Origin: Nocardia nova
GTDB lineage: Bacteria; Actinomycetota; Actinomycetes; Mycobacteriales; Mycobacteriaceae
NCBI RefSeq assembly: GCF_002933465.1
Contig: NZ_PSZE01000006.1
Span: 1-64,000, forward strand
Reading direction: 5' to 3'
DNA: 64,000 nt
Shown here: one piece after another, positions 50,048-58,433 of the stretch
How the letters are laid out: each line of letters starts with the position of its first letter
Numbering within the stretch: the first letter of the stretch is position 1
Translations under genes and position numbers: made by a program
Notes under the pieces: model-generated
Told to the model about the DNA's origin: nothing
Seen by the model: the letters and a program-made list of their open reading frames with translations, nothing else
The model's database searches: none

Positions 50048-52150
50048 GTGGCACAGGACGTGCTCACCGACCTCAACAAGGTCCGCAACATCGGCATCAT
50101 GGCTCACATCGATGCCGGCAAGACGACCACTACCGAACGAATCCTGTTCTACACCGGTGTGAACTACAAGATCGGTGAGACCCACGACGGTGCGTCGACC
50201 ACCGACTGGATGGAGCAGGAGCAGGAACGCGGCATCACCATCACCTCGGCGGCGGTGACGTGTTTCTGGAACCAGAACCAGATCAACATCATCGACACCC
50301 CCGGCCACGTCGACTTCACCGTCGAGGTGGAGCGTTCGCTGCGTGTGCTCGACGGCGCCGTCGCGGTGTTCGACGGTAAAGAGGGCGTCGAGCCGCAGTC
50401 GGAGCAGGTGTGGCGTCAGGCCGACAAGTACGACGTGCCGCGTATCTGCTTCGTCAACAAGATGGACAAGCTGGGCGCGGACTTCTACTTCACGGTGCAG
50501 ACCATCAAGGACCGTCTCGGCGCGAAGCCGCTGGTCATCCAGCTGCCGATCGGCGCGGAGGACACCTTCGAGGGCATCGTCGACCTGGTCGAGATGAACG
50601 CCAAGGTGTGGACCGGTGAGACCAAGCTCGGTGAGAAGTACGAGGTCACCGAGATTCCGGCCGACCTGAAGGAGAAGGCCGAGCAGTACCGCCAGGAGCT
50701 GCTCGAGACCGTCGCCGAGTCGGACGAGGCGCTGCTCGAGAAGTTCTTCGGCGGCGAGGAGCTCACGATCGACGAGATCAAGGGCGCCATCCGGAAGCTG
50801 ACCGTCGCCTCGGAGCTGTACCCGGTGCTGTGTGGTTCGGCGTTCAAGAACAAGGGCGTGCAGCCCATGCTCGACGCCGTCGTGGACTACCTGCCCTCGC
50901 CGCTGGACGTCGAGAACGTGCAGGGTCACGTGCCCGGCAAGGAAGACGAGATCATCACTCGTAAGCCGAGCGCCGACGAGCCGTTCGCCGCGCTGGCGTT
51001 CAAGATCGCCGTGCACCCGTTCTTCGGCAAGCTGACCTACGTCCGCGTCTACTCGGGCAAGGTCGACTCCGGCGCCCAGGTCATCAACGCGACCAAGGGC
51101 AAGAAGGAGCGTCTGGGCAAGCTGTTCCAGATGCACTCCAACAAGGAGAACCCGGTCCCGCAGGTTTCCGCCGGCCACATCTACGCGGTCATCGGCCTGA
51201 AGGACACCACCACGGGTGACACCCTGTGCGATCCGCAGAACCAGATCGTGCTGGAGTCCATGACCTTCCCGGACCCGGTCATCGAGGTCTCGATCGAGCC
51301 CAAGACCAAGTCCGACCAGGAGAAGCTGGGCACCGCGATCCAGAAGCTGGCCGAAGAGGACCCGACCTTCTCCGTGAAGCTGGATGCCGAAACCGGCCAG
51401 ACCGTCATCGGCGGTATGGGCGAGCTTCACCTCGACATCCTCGTCGACCGGATGAAGCGCGAGTTCAAGGTCGAGGCGAACGTCGGTAAGCCGCAGGTCG
51501 CGTACCGCGAGACGATCACCAAGCCGGTCGAGAAGCTCGAGTACACGCACAAGAAGCAGACCGGTGGTTCGGGCCAGTTCGCCCGCGTCATCATCGGCCT
51601 GGAGCCCTTCACGGGCGAGGACGGCGCGACCTACGAGTTCGAGAACAAGGTCACCGGTGGCCGCGTTCCGCGCGAGTACATCCCGTCGGTGGACGCCGGC
51701 ATCCAGGACTCCATGCAGTACGGTGTCCTCGCCGGTTACCCGCTGGTCAACCTGAAGGCCACCCTGCTCGACGGCGCCTACCACGAGGTCGACTCCTCGG
51801 AAATGGCGTTCAAGATCGCGGGTTCGATGGCGCTGAAGGAAGCGGCCCGTAAGGCCGGTCCGGTGATCCTCGAGCCGCTCATGGCTGTCGAGGTCATCAC
51901 GCCCGAGGACTACATGGGCGATGTGATCGGCGACCTGAACTCCCGCCGTGGCCAGATCCAGGCCATGGAGGAACGCAGTGGTGCCCGTGTCGTCAAGGCG
52001 CTGGTTCCGCTCTCGGAGATGTTCGGTTACATCGGTGACCTGCGGTCGAAGACCCAGGGCCGGGCGAACTACTCCATGGTGTTCGATTCGTACGCGGAGG
52101 TTCCGGCCAACGTGGCGAAGGAGATCATCGCCAAGGCGACCGGCGAGTAA
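50048..52150 (+). CDS. fusA: Elongation factor G
   Basis: This 700-aa translocation GTPase has the G1 motif [15 protein letters not shown], the G2/G3 region ([19 protein letters not shown]), G4 NKMD and four further domains ending with [15 protein letters not shown]. The GTG at 50048 gives the conserved [15 protein letters not shown] start. A hairpin follows the stop before tuf. Confidence 0.98.
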   Translation: MAQDVLTDLNKVRNIGIMAHIDAGKTTTTERILFYTGVNYKIGETHDGASTTDWMEQEQERGITITSAAVTCFWNQNQINIIDTPGHVDFTVEVERSLRVLDGAVAVFDGKEGVEPQSEQVWRQADKYDVPRICFVNKMDKLGADFYFTVQTIKDRLGAKPLVIQLPIGAEDTFEGIVDLVEMNAKVWTGETKLGEKYEVTEIPADLKEKAEQYRQELLETVAESDEALLEKFFGGEELTIDEIKGAIRKLTVASELYPVLCGSAFKNKGVQPMLDAVVDYLPSPLDVENVQGHVPGKEDEIITRKPSADEPFAALAFKIAVHPFFGKLTYVRVYSGKVDSGAQVINATKGKKERLGKLFQMHSNKENPVPQVSAGHIYAVIGLKDTTTGDTLCDPQNQIVLESMTFPDPVIEVSIEPKTKSDQEKLGTAIQKLAEEDPTFSVKLDAETGQTVIGGMGELHLDILVDRMKREFKVEANVGKPQVAYRETITKPVEKLEYTHKKQTGGSGQFARVIIGLEPFTGEDGATYEFENKVTGGRVPREYIPSVDAGIQDSMQYGVLAGYPLVNLKATLLDGAYHEVDSSEMAFKIAGSMALKEAARKAGPVILEPLMAVEVITPEDYMGDVIGDLNSRRGQIQAMEERSGARVVKALVPLSEMFGYIGDLRSKTQGRANYSMVFDSYAEVPANVAKEIIAKATGE

Positions 52151-52157
52151 TCGCAGT

Positions 52158-52185
52158 CGGGGCGGGTTTGCGAAAATCCGCCCCG
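52158..52185 (+). terminator. Hairpin between fusA and tuf
   Basis: CGGGGCGG pairs with CCGCCCCG and the stem extends inward through GTTT/AAAT to a small loop. It starts 8 bp after the fusA stop and may terminate or attenuate before tuf. Confidence 0.55.
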
Positions 52186-52265
52186 TTCGGTCGCGTACGA
52201 CCCCCTGTAAATACAAACCGCACTGCTGCACAAAAGCACGCACTAACTAGTCCAGGAGGACAACA

Positions 52266-53456
52266 GTGGCGAAGGCGAAGTTCGAGCGGACGAAGCCCCA
52301 CGTCAACATCGGCACCATCGGTCACGTCGACCACGGCAAGACCACGTTGACTGCCGCCATCACCAAGGTGCTGGCCGACAAGTACCCGGACCTGAACCAG
52401 AGCTTCGCGTTCGACCAGATCGACAAGGCTCCGGAGGAGAAGGCTCGTGGTATCACGATCAACATCTCCCACGTCGAGTACCAGACCGAGAAGCGTCACT
52501 ACGCGCACGTCGACGCCCCCGGTCACGCCGACTACATCAAGAACATGATCACCGGTGCGGCCCAGATGGACGGCGCGATCCTGGTCGTGGCCGCCACCGA
52601 CGGCCCGATGCCGCAGACCCGTGAGCACGTGCTGCTCGCCCGTCAGGTCGGCGTGCCCTACATCCTGGTCGCGCTGAACAAGTCGGACATGGTCGACGAC
52701 GAGGAGATCCTCGAGCTCGTCGAGATGGAGGTCCGCGAGCTGCTGGCCGCCCAGGAGTTCGACGAGGACGCCCCGGTCGTCCGCGTCTCCGGCCTGAAGG
52801 CCCTCGAGGGTGACGAGAAGTGGGTCGCGTCGATCGTCGAGCTGATGAACGCCGTCGACGAGTCCATCCCGGACCCGGTTCGTGAGACCGACAAGCCGTT
52901 CCTGATGCCGATCGAGGATGTTTTCACCATCACCGGTCGTGGCACCGTGGTCACCGGTCGTGTCGAGCGTGGCGTGATCAACGTCAACGAAGAGGTCGAG
53001 ATCGTGGGTATCCGCGAGAAGACCCAGAAGACCACCATCACCGGCATCGAGATGTTCCGCAAGCTGCTGGACCAGGGCCAGGCGGGCGACAACGTCGGTC
53101 TGCTGGTTCGTGGTCTGAAGCGTGACGACGTCGAGCGTGGTCAGGTCGTCATCAAGCCGGGCACCACCACCCCGCACACCGAGTTCGAGGGCCAGGCGTA
53201 CATCCTGTCGAAGGACGAGGGCGGCCGCCACACCCCGTTCTTCAACAACTACCGCCCGCAGTTCTACTTCCGCACCACCGACGTGACCGGCGTTGTGACC
53301 CTCCCCGAGGGCACCGAGATGGTCATGCCGGGCGACAACACCGAGATGAGCGTCAAGCTGATCCAGCCGGTCGCCATGGAAGAGGGCCTGCGCTTCGCGA
53401 TCCGCGAGGGTGGCCGCACCGTCGGCGCCGGCCGCGTCACCAAGGTCATCAAGTGA
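52266..53456 (+). CDS. tuf: Elongation factor Tu
   Basis: The 396-aa protein has G1 [10 protein letters not shown], the ERGITI-type effector loop (here [14 protein letters not shown]), [11 protein letters not shown] and NKSD motifs, and a C-terminus [14 protein letters not shown]. It delivers aminoacyl-tRNA to the ribosome. The GTG start at 52266 has AGGAGGA upstream. Its last two codons and stop are part of an 89-bp segment repeated at 54598. Confidence 0.98.
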   Translation: MAKAKFERTKPHVNIGTIGHVDHGKTTLTAAITKVLADKYPDLNQSFAFDQIDKAPEEKARGITINISHVEYQTEKRHYAHVDAPGHADYIKNMITGAAQMDGAILVVAATDGPMPQTREHVLLARQVGVPYILVALNKSDMVDDEEILELVEMEVRELLAAQEFDEDAPVVRVSGLKALEGDEKWVASIVELMNAVDESIPDPVRETDKPFLMPIEDVFTITGRGTVVTGRVERGVINVNEEVEIVGIREKTQKTTITGIEMFRKLLDQGQAGDNVGLLVRGLKRDDVERGQVVIKPGTTTPHTEFEGQAYILSKDEGGRHTPFFNNYRPQFYFRTTDVTGVVTLPEGTEMVMPGDNTEMSVKLIQPVAMEEGLRFAIREGGRTVGAGRVTKVIK

Positions 53457-53536
53457 CCTTGTGATGGGCCGTCACGGTAGGTGACAGCATGAAAAGGGCC
53501 GTTCCCTTCGAGGAGCGGCCCTTTTCGTATTTTCGG
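53448..53536 (+). repeat. tuf 3'-end/terminator repeat, copy 1
   Basis: It begins ATCAAGTGACC (last tuf codons and stop) and runs through the terminator. It matches 54598-54686 with only two mismatches in the first 80 bp and a few more in the last 9. The 1.06-kb segment between the copies carries the toxin-antitoxin pair. Confidence 0.9.
53492..53525 (+). terminator. tuf terminator
   Basis: AAAAGGGCCG (53492-53501) pairs with CGGCCCTTTT (53516-53525), with further pairing of TTCC and GGAG inside. The 3' arm ends in TTTT, so this is a canonical intrinsic terminator. Confidence 0.85.
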
Positions 53537-53560
53537 CACAGCCTAGACCGACATCCGAGG

Positions 53561-53575
53561 TAGTGTGGATGTATG
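53561..53575 (+). promoter_or_regulatory. Leaderless -10 element of the toxin-antitoxin operon
   Basis: TAGTGT (53561-53566) lies 6 nt before the antitoxin ATG at 53573. No Shine-Dalgarno sequence is seen. Confidence 0.4.
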
Positions 53576-54052
53576 AGCGCGGCGTATGACATCGTTCCTT
53601 TCAGCGACTTATTGCATAAACCTGCGGTTACTGCTGATCGGCTGGATCGAGTGCGTGCCTTGCGGCTGCGCCGTCGCGATGCCGGGGACCTCGCGTTGAT
53701 GCGCGTCGAACAGCTGGATGCTGAAGGCGCCGTTATCGATTTCACCGCCCGGTTACTCGGTGGGTTGGTGCGTCGATTCGGTGTCGGTGCGGTTCGTGAG
53801 GCCTTGCCGGATGCCGTTCCGTGGGTGGCGTTCCTGCCCGAAGCCGATGTCGACGAGTTTCTCGTGGAACTGGCGAGCGTTGCGCAGGGCGCCGCTGCCT
53901 TGGAGAACCTGTCCCCACTTGCCACGTTGCTGACTCAGTGGCGTCACACCGCGGAGATCTACGCCGATCCCGCACTGTTGGAGATCCTCACCGCCGAGCA
54001 TGATGGTGATTTCGGCCAAGCAGCGCCCCCGGCGGATGGGGACGAAGGATGA
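53573..54052 (+). CDS. Antitoxin of a type II toxin-antitoxin pair
   Basis: The 159-aa protein has an N-terminal about 85 residues that resemble Phd/YefM-like prevent-host-death antitoxins (VPFSDLLHKPAVTADRLDRV, RLRRRDAGDLALMRVEQ). The C-terminus is acidic (EHDGDFGQ ... DGDEG), as expected for a toxin-binding tail. It overlaps the downstream toxin start by 4 bp. The pair lies between two copies of the tuf terminator. Confidence 0.75.
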   Translation: MSAAYDIVPFSDLLHKPAVTADRLDRVRALRLRRRDAGDLALMRVEQLDAEGAVIDFTARLLGGLVRRFGVGAVREALPDAVPWVAFLPEADVDEFLVELASVAQGAAALENLSPLATLLTQWRHTAEIYADPALLEILTAEHDGDFGQAAPPADGDEG

Positions 54053-54402
54053 GCCCGAAGCGGCTCGACCGAGCTGCTCCACCTGCGGTTGCGGGTGAGT
54101 TCGAGGTACGGTTCGCCACCTCGGATGCCGCGCAGGGATGGGATGAGCTTGCGCAACAAGCTCCGACTGGGCTTCGACGCGCGTTCGAGGCCATCCGCGC
54201 GAACCCACGAGCCCGCACGAATCCGGACCGCCATCACCGTCTCAAAGGAACCCTGAAAACAGGCATGTGGAAAGGTACTTCGCTCGAACAGTGGCAGTAC
54301 GAGGTAACCGGCGGGGGCCGTATCTGGTTTTTGATCGATGATGCGCGAGGGACGGCTTGGGTCACCTACGCGGGTACCGGGCATCCCAAAGCCACCGAAT
54401 AG
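54049..54402 (+). CDS. RelE/ParE-like toxin
   Basis: This 117-aa basic protein has the RelE-superfamily layout: helix pair at the N-terminus (QGWDELAQQAPTGLRRAFEA), then strands with RHHRLKGTLKTGMWKG, LEQWQYEVTGGGRIWFLIDD and the ending VTYAGTGHPKATE. RelE-type toxins cut mRNA on the ribosome; ParE-type poison gyrase. It starts in a 4-bp ATGA overlap with the antitoxin, the usual order for this class. Confidence 0.8.
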   Translation: MSPKRLDRAAPPAVAGEFEVRFATSDAAQGWDELAQQAPTGLRRAFEAIRANPRARTNPDRHHRLKGTLKTGMWKGTSLEQWQYEVTGGGRIWFLIDDARGTAWVTYAGTGHPKATE

Positions 54403-54597
54403 GGTTGTTGGATGATGGTTCCGTGGTGGTCGGGAGGGGCAGCGACGGAGTTTTGGCGCGACTGTCACTGGATATCCGGGGCGTCTGGTTCGGGATGTGC
54501 GGGCTGATCCGCGAGTGGGCAGCAGATCGAAGGCCTAGCTGAATTCGCCTCTACCGTGTTCTCGCGGTGAAACGGGAATGTCATCCGCAGAATTTCT

Positions 54598-54686
54598 ATC
54601 AAGTGACCTTGTGATGGGCCGTTACGGTAGGTGACAGCATGAAAAGGGCCGTTCCCTTCGGGGAGCGGCCCTTTTCGCGTTTCCGG
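54598..54686 (+). repeat. tuf 3'-end/terminator repeat, copy 2
   Basis: This is the second copy of the segment at 53448-53536, including the orphan ATCAAGTGA of tuf. The gap 54403-54756 that contains it has no gene; 54403-54597 shows nothing recognisable and looks like filler between the toxin stop and this repeat. Confidence 0.9.
54642..54675 (+). terminator. Duplicated tuf-type terminator
   Basis: It has the same AAAAGGGCCG / CGGCCCTTTT stem as at 53492-53525, with one base change in the loop. It would terminate the toxin-antitoxin mRNA. Confidence 0.8.
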
Positions 54687-54756
54687 ACTCGCTTCGCAGT
54701 CCGGCGGCACTCGTCCTCGCGGTCGCGTCGTCATGGTCTCGCTATGACCGGCGGCA

Positions 54757-55473
54757 TCACTTATGGGCGGCGGTCGGCGGCAGCGGAGAGGGAGGGGTTT
54801 GAACGAAAGGATCGGGCGCGAATTTGTCGCAGAGCACATCTGGGGATTCGTTGTACTCGACGGCATCGACAATCGACACCACGAGCGGCCGTGGGTTCGG
54901 CATGGACTTCTTCTTGTCGACTGCTGCCGGCTGCGTTGTTTGAGCGACGGTCGAGATTTGCGCGCTTATCGTCCGCGGGTTTCGAGGATCGCCAACCGGT
55001 TTTCCATCGACAACGTCATACAATCCGGGAGAGTTGAATGTGCACATCGTGACGCGCACGCCCTCGGTGGAAGTGGCGACGTCGACCACCCGCAGAAGCG
55101 TGCCTCCCGTGCCAAGCCTTTTTGTCCGAGTTCCCTGCCATGCCGCTTCTGAGACGCCATAGGCGGGTGCTACCCGCTGATTGATGCGATCCATCAAATC
55201 TGAGTCGAAGGTGTTCGACATCATGAACTTGTCATCCAGGACCGCCGCCTCGGCCGCAAATTCCACGGCGGATCTTTCATTGGATGAAATTGAGATCGCG
55301 GAATTCCAACTGGATGTGACCGGCGGGTAAGCAGGCGTCGTGGCAGAGGTTGTCGAGGCGGGAGTCTGTGACTGAGTCCGGTCGTTCTGCGTCGTGCACG
55401 ACGTGATCGCAGTGGGGGCAAACATCAATGCGATTATTGCTGATCGAGTTATGCGAGAACGTCGGCTACTCAT
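54757..55473 (-). CDS. Lipoprotein coupled to the large secretion-type protein
   Basis: The 238-aa protein has an N-terminal basic stretch, a hydrophobic segment and a lipobox AITSC near residue 26, then a Thr/Ser/Pro-rich linker. The mature domain has two Cys (VTMCTFN, DVLCDKF) and no family I recognise. Its start overlaps the upstream gene stop by 3 bp. Codon use is less GC-rich than in the str operon. A lipoprotein after a large secreted protein could be an immunity, chaperone or anchoring partner; this is inference. Confidence 0.75.
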   Translation of the reverse strand: MSSRRSRITRSAIIALMFAPTAITSCTTQNDRTQSQTPASTTSATTPAYPPVTSSWNSAISISSNERSAVEFAAEAAVLDDKFMMSNTFDSDLMDRINQRVAPAYGVSEAAWQGTRTKRLGTGGTLLRVVDVATSTEGVRVTMCTFNSPGLYDVVDGKPVGDPRNPRTISAQISTVAQTTQPAAVDKKKSMPNPRPLVVSIVDAVEYNESPDVLCDKFAPDPFVQTPPSPLPPTAAHK

Positions 55474-58007
55474 TTCGTCGGCTCCACGGTCTCGTATCCC
55501 GAGCTCAGGAAGCTCTGCAGTTTCTCCCGATCGTCCTTCAGCCCCATCAGAATGGCAATGTCACCGGATTGCTGCGACTCGGTCACGTAATTTCGTAAGC
55601 CTCTGATGTGTATGAATTCTGTGACCTGTGCTTCTGTCGCGTGCGCCGTGTCATCGGTCAAGTGGATCGGGCCGGTGCCATCAGGATTCAGGAGTTTCGT
55701 CGGCAGCTGCCCGTTCCGGTATGCCGCGTCGAGTAGTCGATTGCTTGTTTCCCGATTGATCTCCGAAGATACCTGGCTCGGATTCGGATCCTGTACATGC
55801 ACAGGATCGGGTTTGTGGTTCCAGGATGATATTGCCGAGTCCATCCACTTGTCGGGCAAGCCGTTGATGTACTTGCCCGCGGGATCTGCCAATACCTGGG
55901 GCAGAACTGCGGTAACAGGCTTGGTGAACTTGTCGAACGGCACTGCGGTGTCGATCACGCTCTTCGCGACGTCTGCCGCCTTCTGCTTGCTCTCGTACAC
56001 TTCTTGCAAATGCTGAGCAGTATGCTCGGCGTCCATATTGTCGCCGTAGAAGAGTGCGTTGTAATGCTGAACGGTCATTCGATCGTTCAGCGACTGAAGG
56101 TGGCTGTAGTCCTCGTTGTCGGCGAGCCATTCACCCACGTTGTCTCCGCCCTCCTTCATCGCCTGGTCGTAGATGGCCGACTCTCGAAGGGCGCGGCTGG
56201 TTTCGAGCAGATTCCGGCCGTCTTCGGATTGATTGGCGAGGAACAGCAGGCGATCCCCGTCATCTCGACCGAGCCTCACGTCATCGACCGGCGGATGCGG
56301 GTAGGTGCTGTTGCTCGCGTCCGGGAATGGCCACGTCTTGGTCTCGCCCTGGTGTGGATCGGCAAGGGCATCCAGGTTGGGAGCGAGTACCTTCGACAAC
56401 CCTGTTGCGAGTTCGGGGTTCTTCTTGAACAGATCTGCGTTGTTCTGGAACTCGGTGTGGTCACCGGCGCCCGTCACCAGCTTGGAGGTGTGGTTGCCGT
56501 GCTCATCGACCTGGGTCGGTGAGAAAACCTCGGGGAGAGCGGCGAGCGTCTTGCGCGACAGGTCGCCATCGGGTGTCCGGTCGTGCGCGTGTTCGCCGGC
56601 CCAGCTGTACAACTGGGACGCGACCTTGCCCTTGTCGCCCCAATCGTGAGCGAAGATCTCGTTGCGGCAGGTTTTCGGGTCGGCGTAGTAATCGTTCTCG
56701 GCGATCGCCGTGGCGTCCGGATTTGTCAGGAGGTTGTAGTCGACGTCGTGGTTGCGGGTCGCGAGGTCGAGGTAGCTCTTGGCGGCCGCTTCGATCTTCG
56801 GCTTGTCCTCATCGAAGTACTTGTCGCCGATGCCGAACGGACCTTCGTGTTTGAAGCCGTCGACCATATCGCCGACATGAGGCGTCTTTCCATCGAGGTA
56901 TCCGGCCATGCTGGCAGCTGTCGTCGCCATCTGGCCTGCCATGCCCTTGCCCGGCGTGAAGCCTGGGTTCGCCTCGCCGAGCAGTTGCGCGAACTTGGCT
57001 TGATCGGCGAAGCGGGTCTTCATCTCCAGTGCCGTTTTCGGCGGATTCGACTCCAGCCGGTCGGACACCAGATGCTGCATGTAGCTCGGCAATTCGCCTA
57101 TGCCGCCACCGCGGAACTTACCGTCCGGCCCAGTACTGCCGACGTTCTCGTTCGACATCATCATGATGGCGTTGGCCAAATTATCTCTCTGTACCGCAGC
57201 GGGATTCGTCGCGCCGCCGCCGATGTGTGCCATCGCCTCGCCTTCGGCGAGACGATCCGACAGTGCGAACAGGCCGTCTTTGCCGGAGGCTTGGAAGAAC
57301 GAGCGATAGTAGTCCTGCACGTCGGCGGGAATGTCGGACACTTGCTTCCCGTCGGCCAAGTCCTGAAGGTCCTGCGGCGTGAGATGAAACGGCGGCATGT
57401 CGGCAGCGACGGCGTCGATCGCGGCCGTGTCGTGGGTGCGAGCAGCGTCCGCCAGCCGTTTCCCGTCCTCGCCGCCGAGACGGGAACCTGCCGTTGGCGC
57501 CTCGTCGACCTCGATCGAGGAGCCGAAAAGATCGCCGGCCGCACGAATGAGTTCGCTCCGGTCGGTCAGTAGCCGTCCCAGCTCGGCTTCGGCTTGCGTC
57601 AACTCTCGGTAGGCGGTGTCGATCGCGTCCTGATGTGCTTGGACGTCTTCGTGTTTCGTCCCGGAGCACGACCAGTTGTCGGCGACCGTCACTGCGGCTT
57701 GTTCGGCATCAGCGGCCTTGGCGCGCAGAACATCCCGGTGTGAGGACACGCTGTCGACGGCGGGACCGAACTTATCCAGGAAATCGGCGATGTCGGCATA
57801 GACCTTGCGCGCCTCGTCGTGGTCCTGGCCTACCCTGTCGTAGGCCGCGTAGAAGGCCATGCCGGTCCAGTTGTAGCCGACGTCGTTGAAATACTTGCGG
57901 GCCTTGTCGATCTTCTCGAGCAGCTTCTCGTTGCCGGCGTGAACCGTCGAGGCCCAGTCCTTCAGCGCCTGCAGATTCCAGCGCTCCAGCTCGGAACGGA
58001 GTGGCAT
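55470..58007 (-). CDS. Large type VII secretion-associated protein (845 aa)
   Basis: The N-terminal about 170 residues are a helical bundle of WXG100/LXG style: helix, turn with WTG (47-49), then YAAYD (53-57), which fits the YxxxD/E export signal. The remaining about 670 residues are mostly helical with Asp/Asn-rich loops (FAHDWGDKGKVASQLYSWAGEHAH, DDGDRLLFLANQSEDG). It resembles actinobacterial proteins labelled TPR-repeat-region-containing. There is no clear enzymatic motif or signal peptide. It starts 8 bp after the small EspC-like gene; the ATG at 58007 is favoured over upstream codons. Confidence 0.75.
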   Translation of the reverse strand: MPLRSELERWNLQALKDWASTVHAGNEKLLEKIDKARKYFNDVGYNWTGMAFYAAYDRVGQDHDEARKVYADIADFLDKFGPAVDSVSSHRDVLRAKAADAEQAAVTVADNWSCSGTKHEDVQAHQDAIDTAYRELTQAEAELGRLLTDRSELIRAAGDLFGSSIEVDEAPTAGSRLGGEDGKRLADAARTHDTAAIDAVAADMPPFHLTPQDLQDLADGKQVSDIPADVQDYYRSFFQASGKDGLFALSDRLAEGEAMAHIGGGATNPAAVQRDNLANAIMMMSNENVGSTGPDGKFRGGGIGELPSYMQHLVSDRLESNPPKTALEMKTRFADQAKFAQLLGEANPGFTPGKGMAGQMATTAASMAGYLDGKTPHVGDMVDGFKHEGPFGIGDKYFDEDKPKIEAAAKSYLDLATRNHDVDYNLLTNPDATAIAENDYYADPKTCRNEIFAHDWGDKGKVASQLYSWAGEHAHDRTPDGDLSRKTLAALPEVFSPTQVDEHGNHTSKLVTGAGDHTEFQNNADLFKKNPELATGLSKVLAPNLDALADPHQGETKTWPFPDASNSTYPHPPVDDVRLGRDDGDRLLFLANQSEDGRNLLETSRALRESAIYDQAMKEGGDNVGEWLADNEDYSHLQSLNDRMTVQHYNALFYGDNMDAEHTAQHLQEVYESKQKAADVAKSVIDTAVPFDKFTKPVTAVLPQVLADPAGKYINGLPDKWMDSAISSWNHKPDPVHVQDPNPSQVSSEINRETSNRLLDAAYRNGQLPTKLLNPDGTGPIHLTDDTAHATEAQVTEFIHIRGLRNYVTESQQSGDIAILMGLKDDREKLQSFLSSGYETVEPTK

Positions 58008-58015
58008 GACGTCCC

Positions 58016-58312
58016 CTACTTGTGGAAGTCGAGCTCGTGCATCTTCTGCGCGAACTGATCGTCGGTCATCTGCAGATTCCCGGTACAAGCGGTGATCCTG
58101 ACCGCGACGTCCTTCATCCGCTCACCGACCCGCAGAAATGCGCCTTCGATATGCGTGCTGGTCTGCACGCAAGCCGCCGGAACAGTCGATCCGGGCATGG
58201 CTCCCGCAACATCGTTGACCTTCTCGCCGACCGTGATGTCGTCGATCTCCCCACCGATCGTGGTCAGGGTCTTCGACAGCTTGTCGAGTTGATCGATATC
58301 GGCCTTCAGCAC
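58016..58312 (-). CDS. Small EspC-like type VII secretion target
   Basis: The 98-aa helical protein (KADIDQLDKLSKTLTTIGGE, ERMKDVAVRITACTGNLQM) is of the DUF2580-like class with a C-terminal helix ending FHK. The GTG at 58312 has GAGGAGGG upstream. It heads the three-gene unit with the 845-aa protein and the lipoprotein. It parallels the 43487-43807 gene, which precedes a transglycosylase in the same way. Confidence 0.7.
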   Translation of the reverse strand: MLKADIDQLDKLSKTLTTIGGEIDDITVGEKVNDVAGAMPGSTVPAACVQTSTHIEGAFLRVGERMKDVAVRITACTGNLQMTDDQFAQKMHELDFHK

Positions 58313-58433
58313 GGTCCCCTCCTCGTGTTCCACAGCTGTTCGTGACGCCGGCGGAATTACCAACGTAACAGTTCGCGGGAGCGGGCCCCGGTCAGCCGAC
58401 GCGGACTTCAGGCTCGCCGCGGTGACCGCCGGC

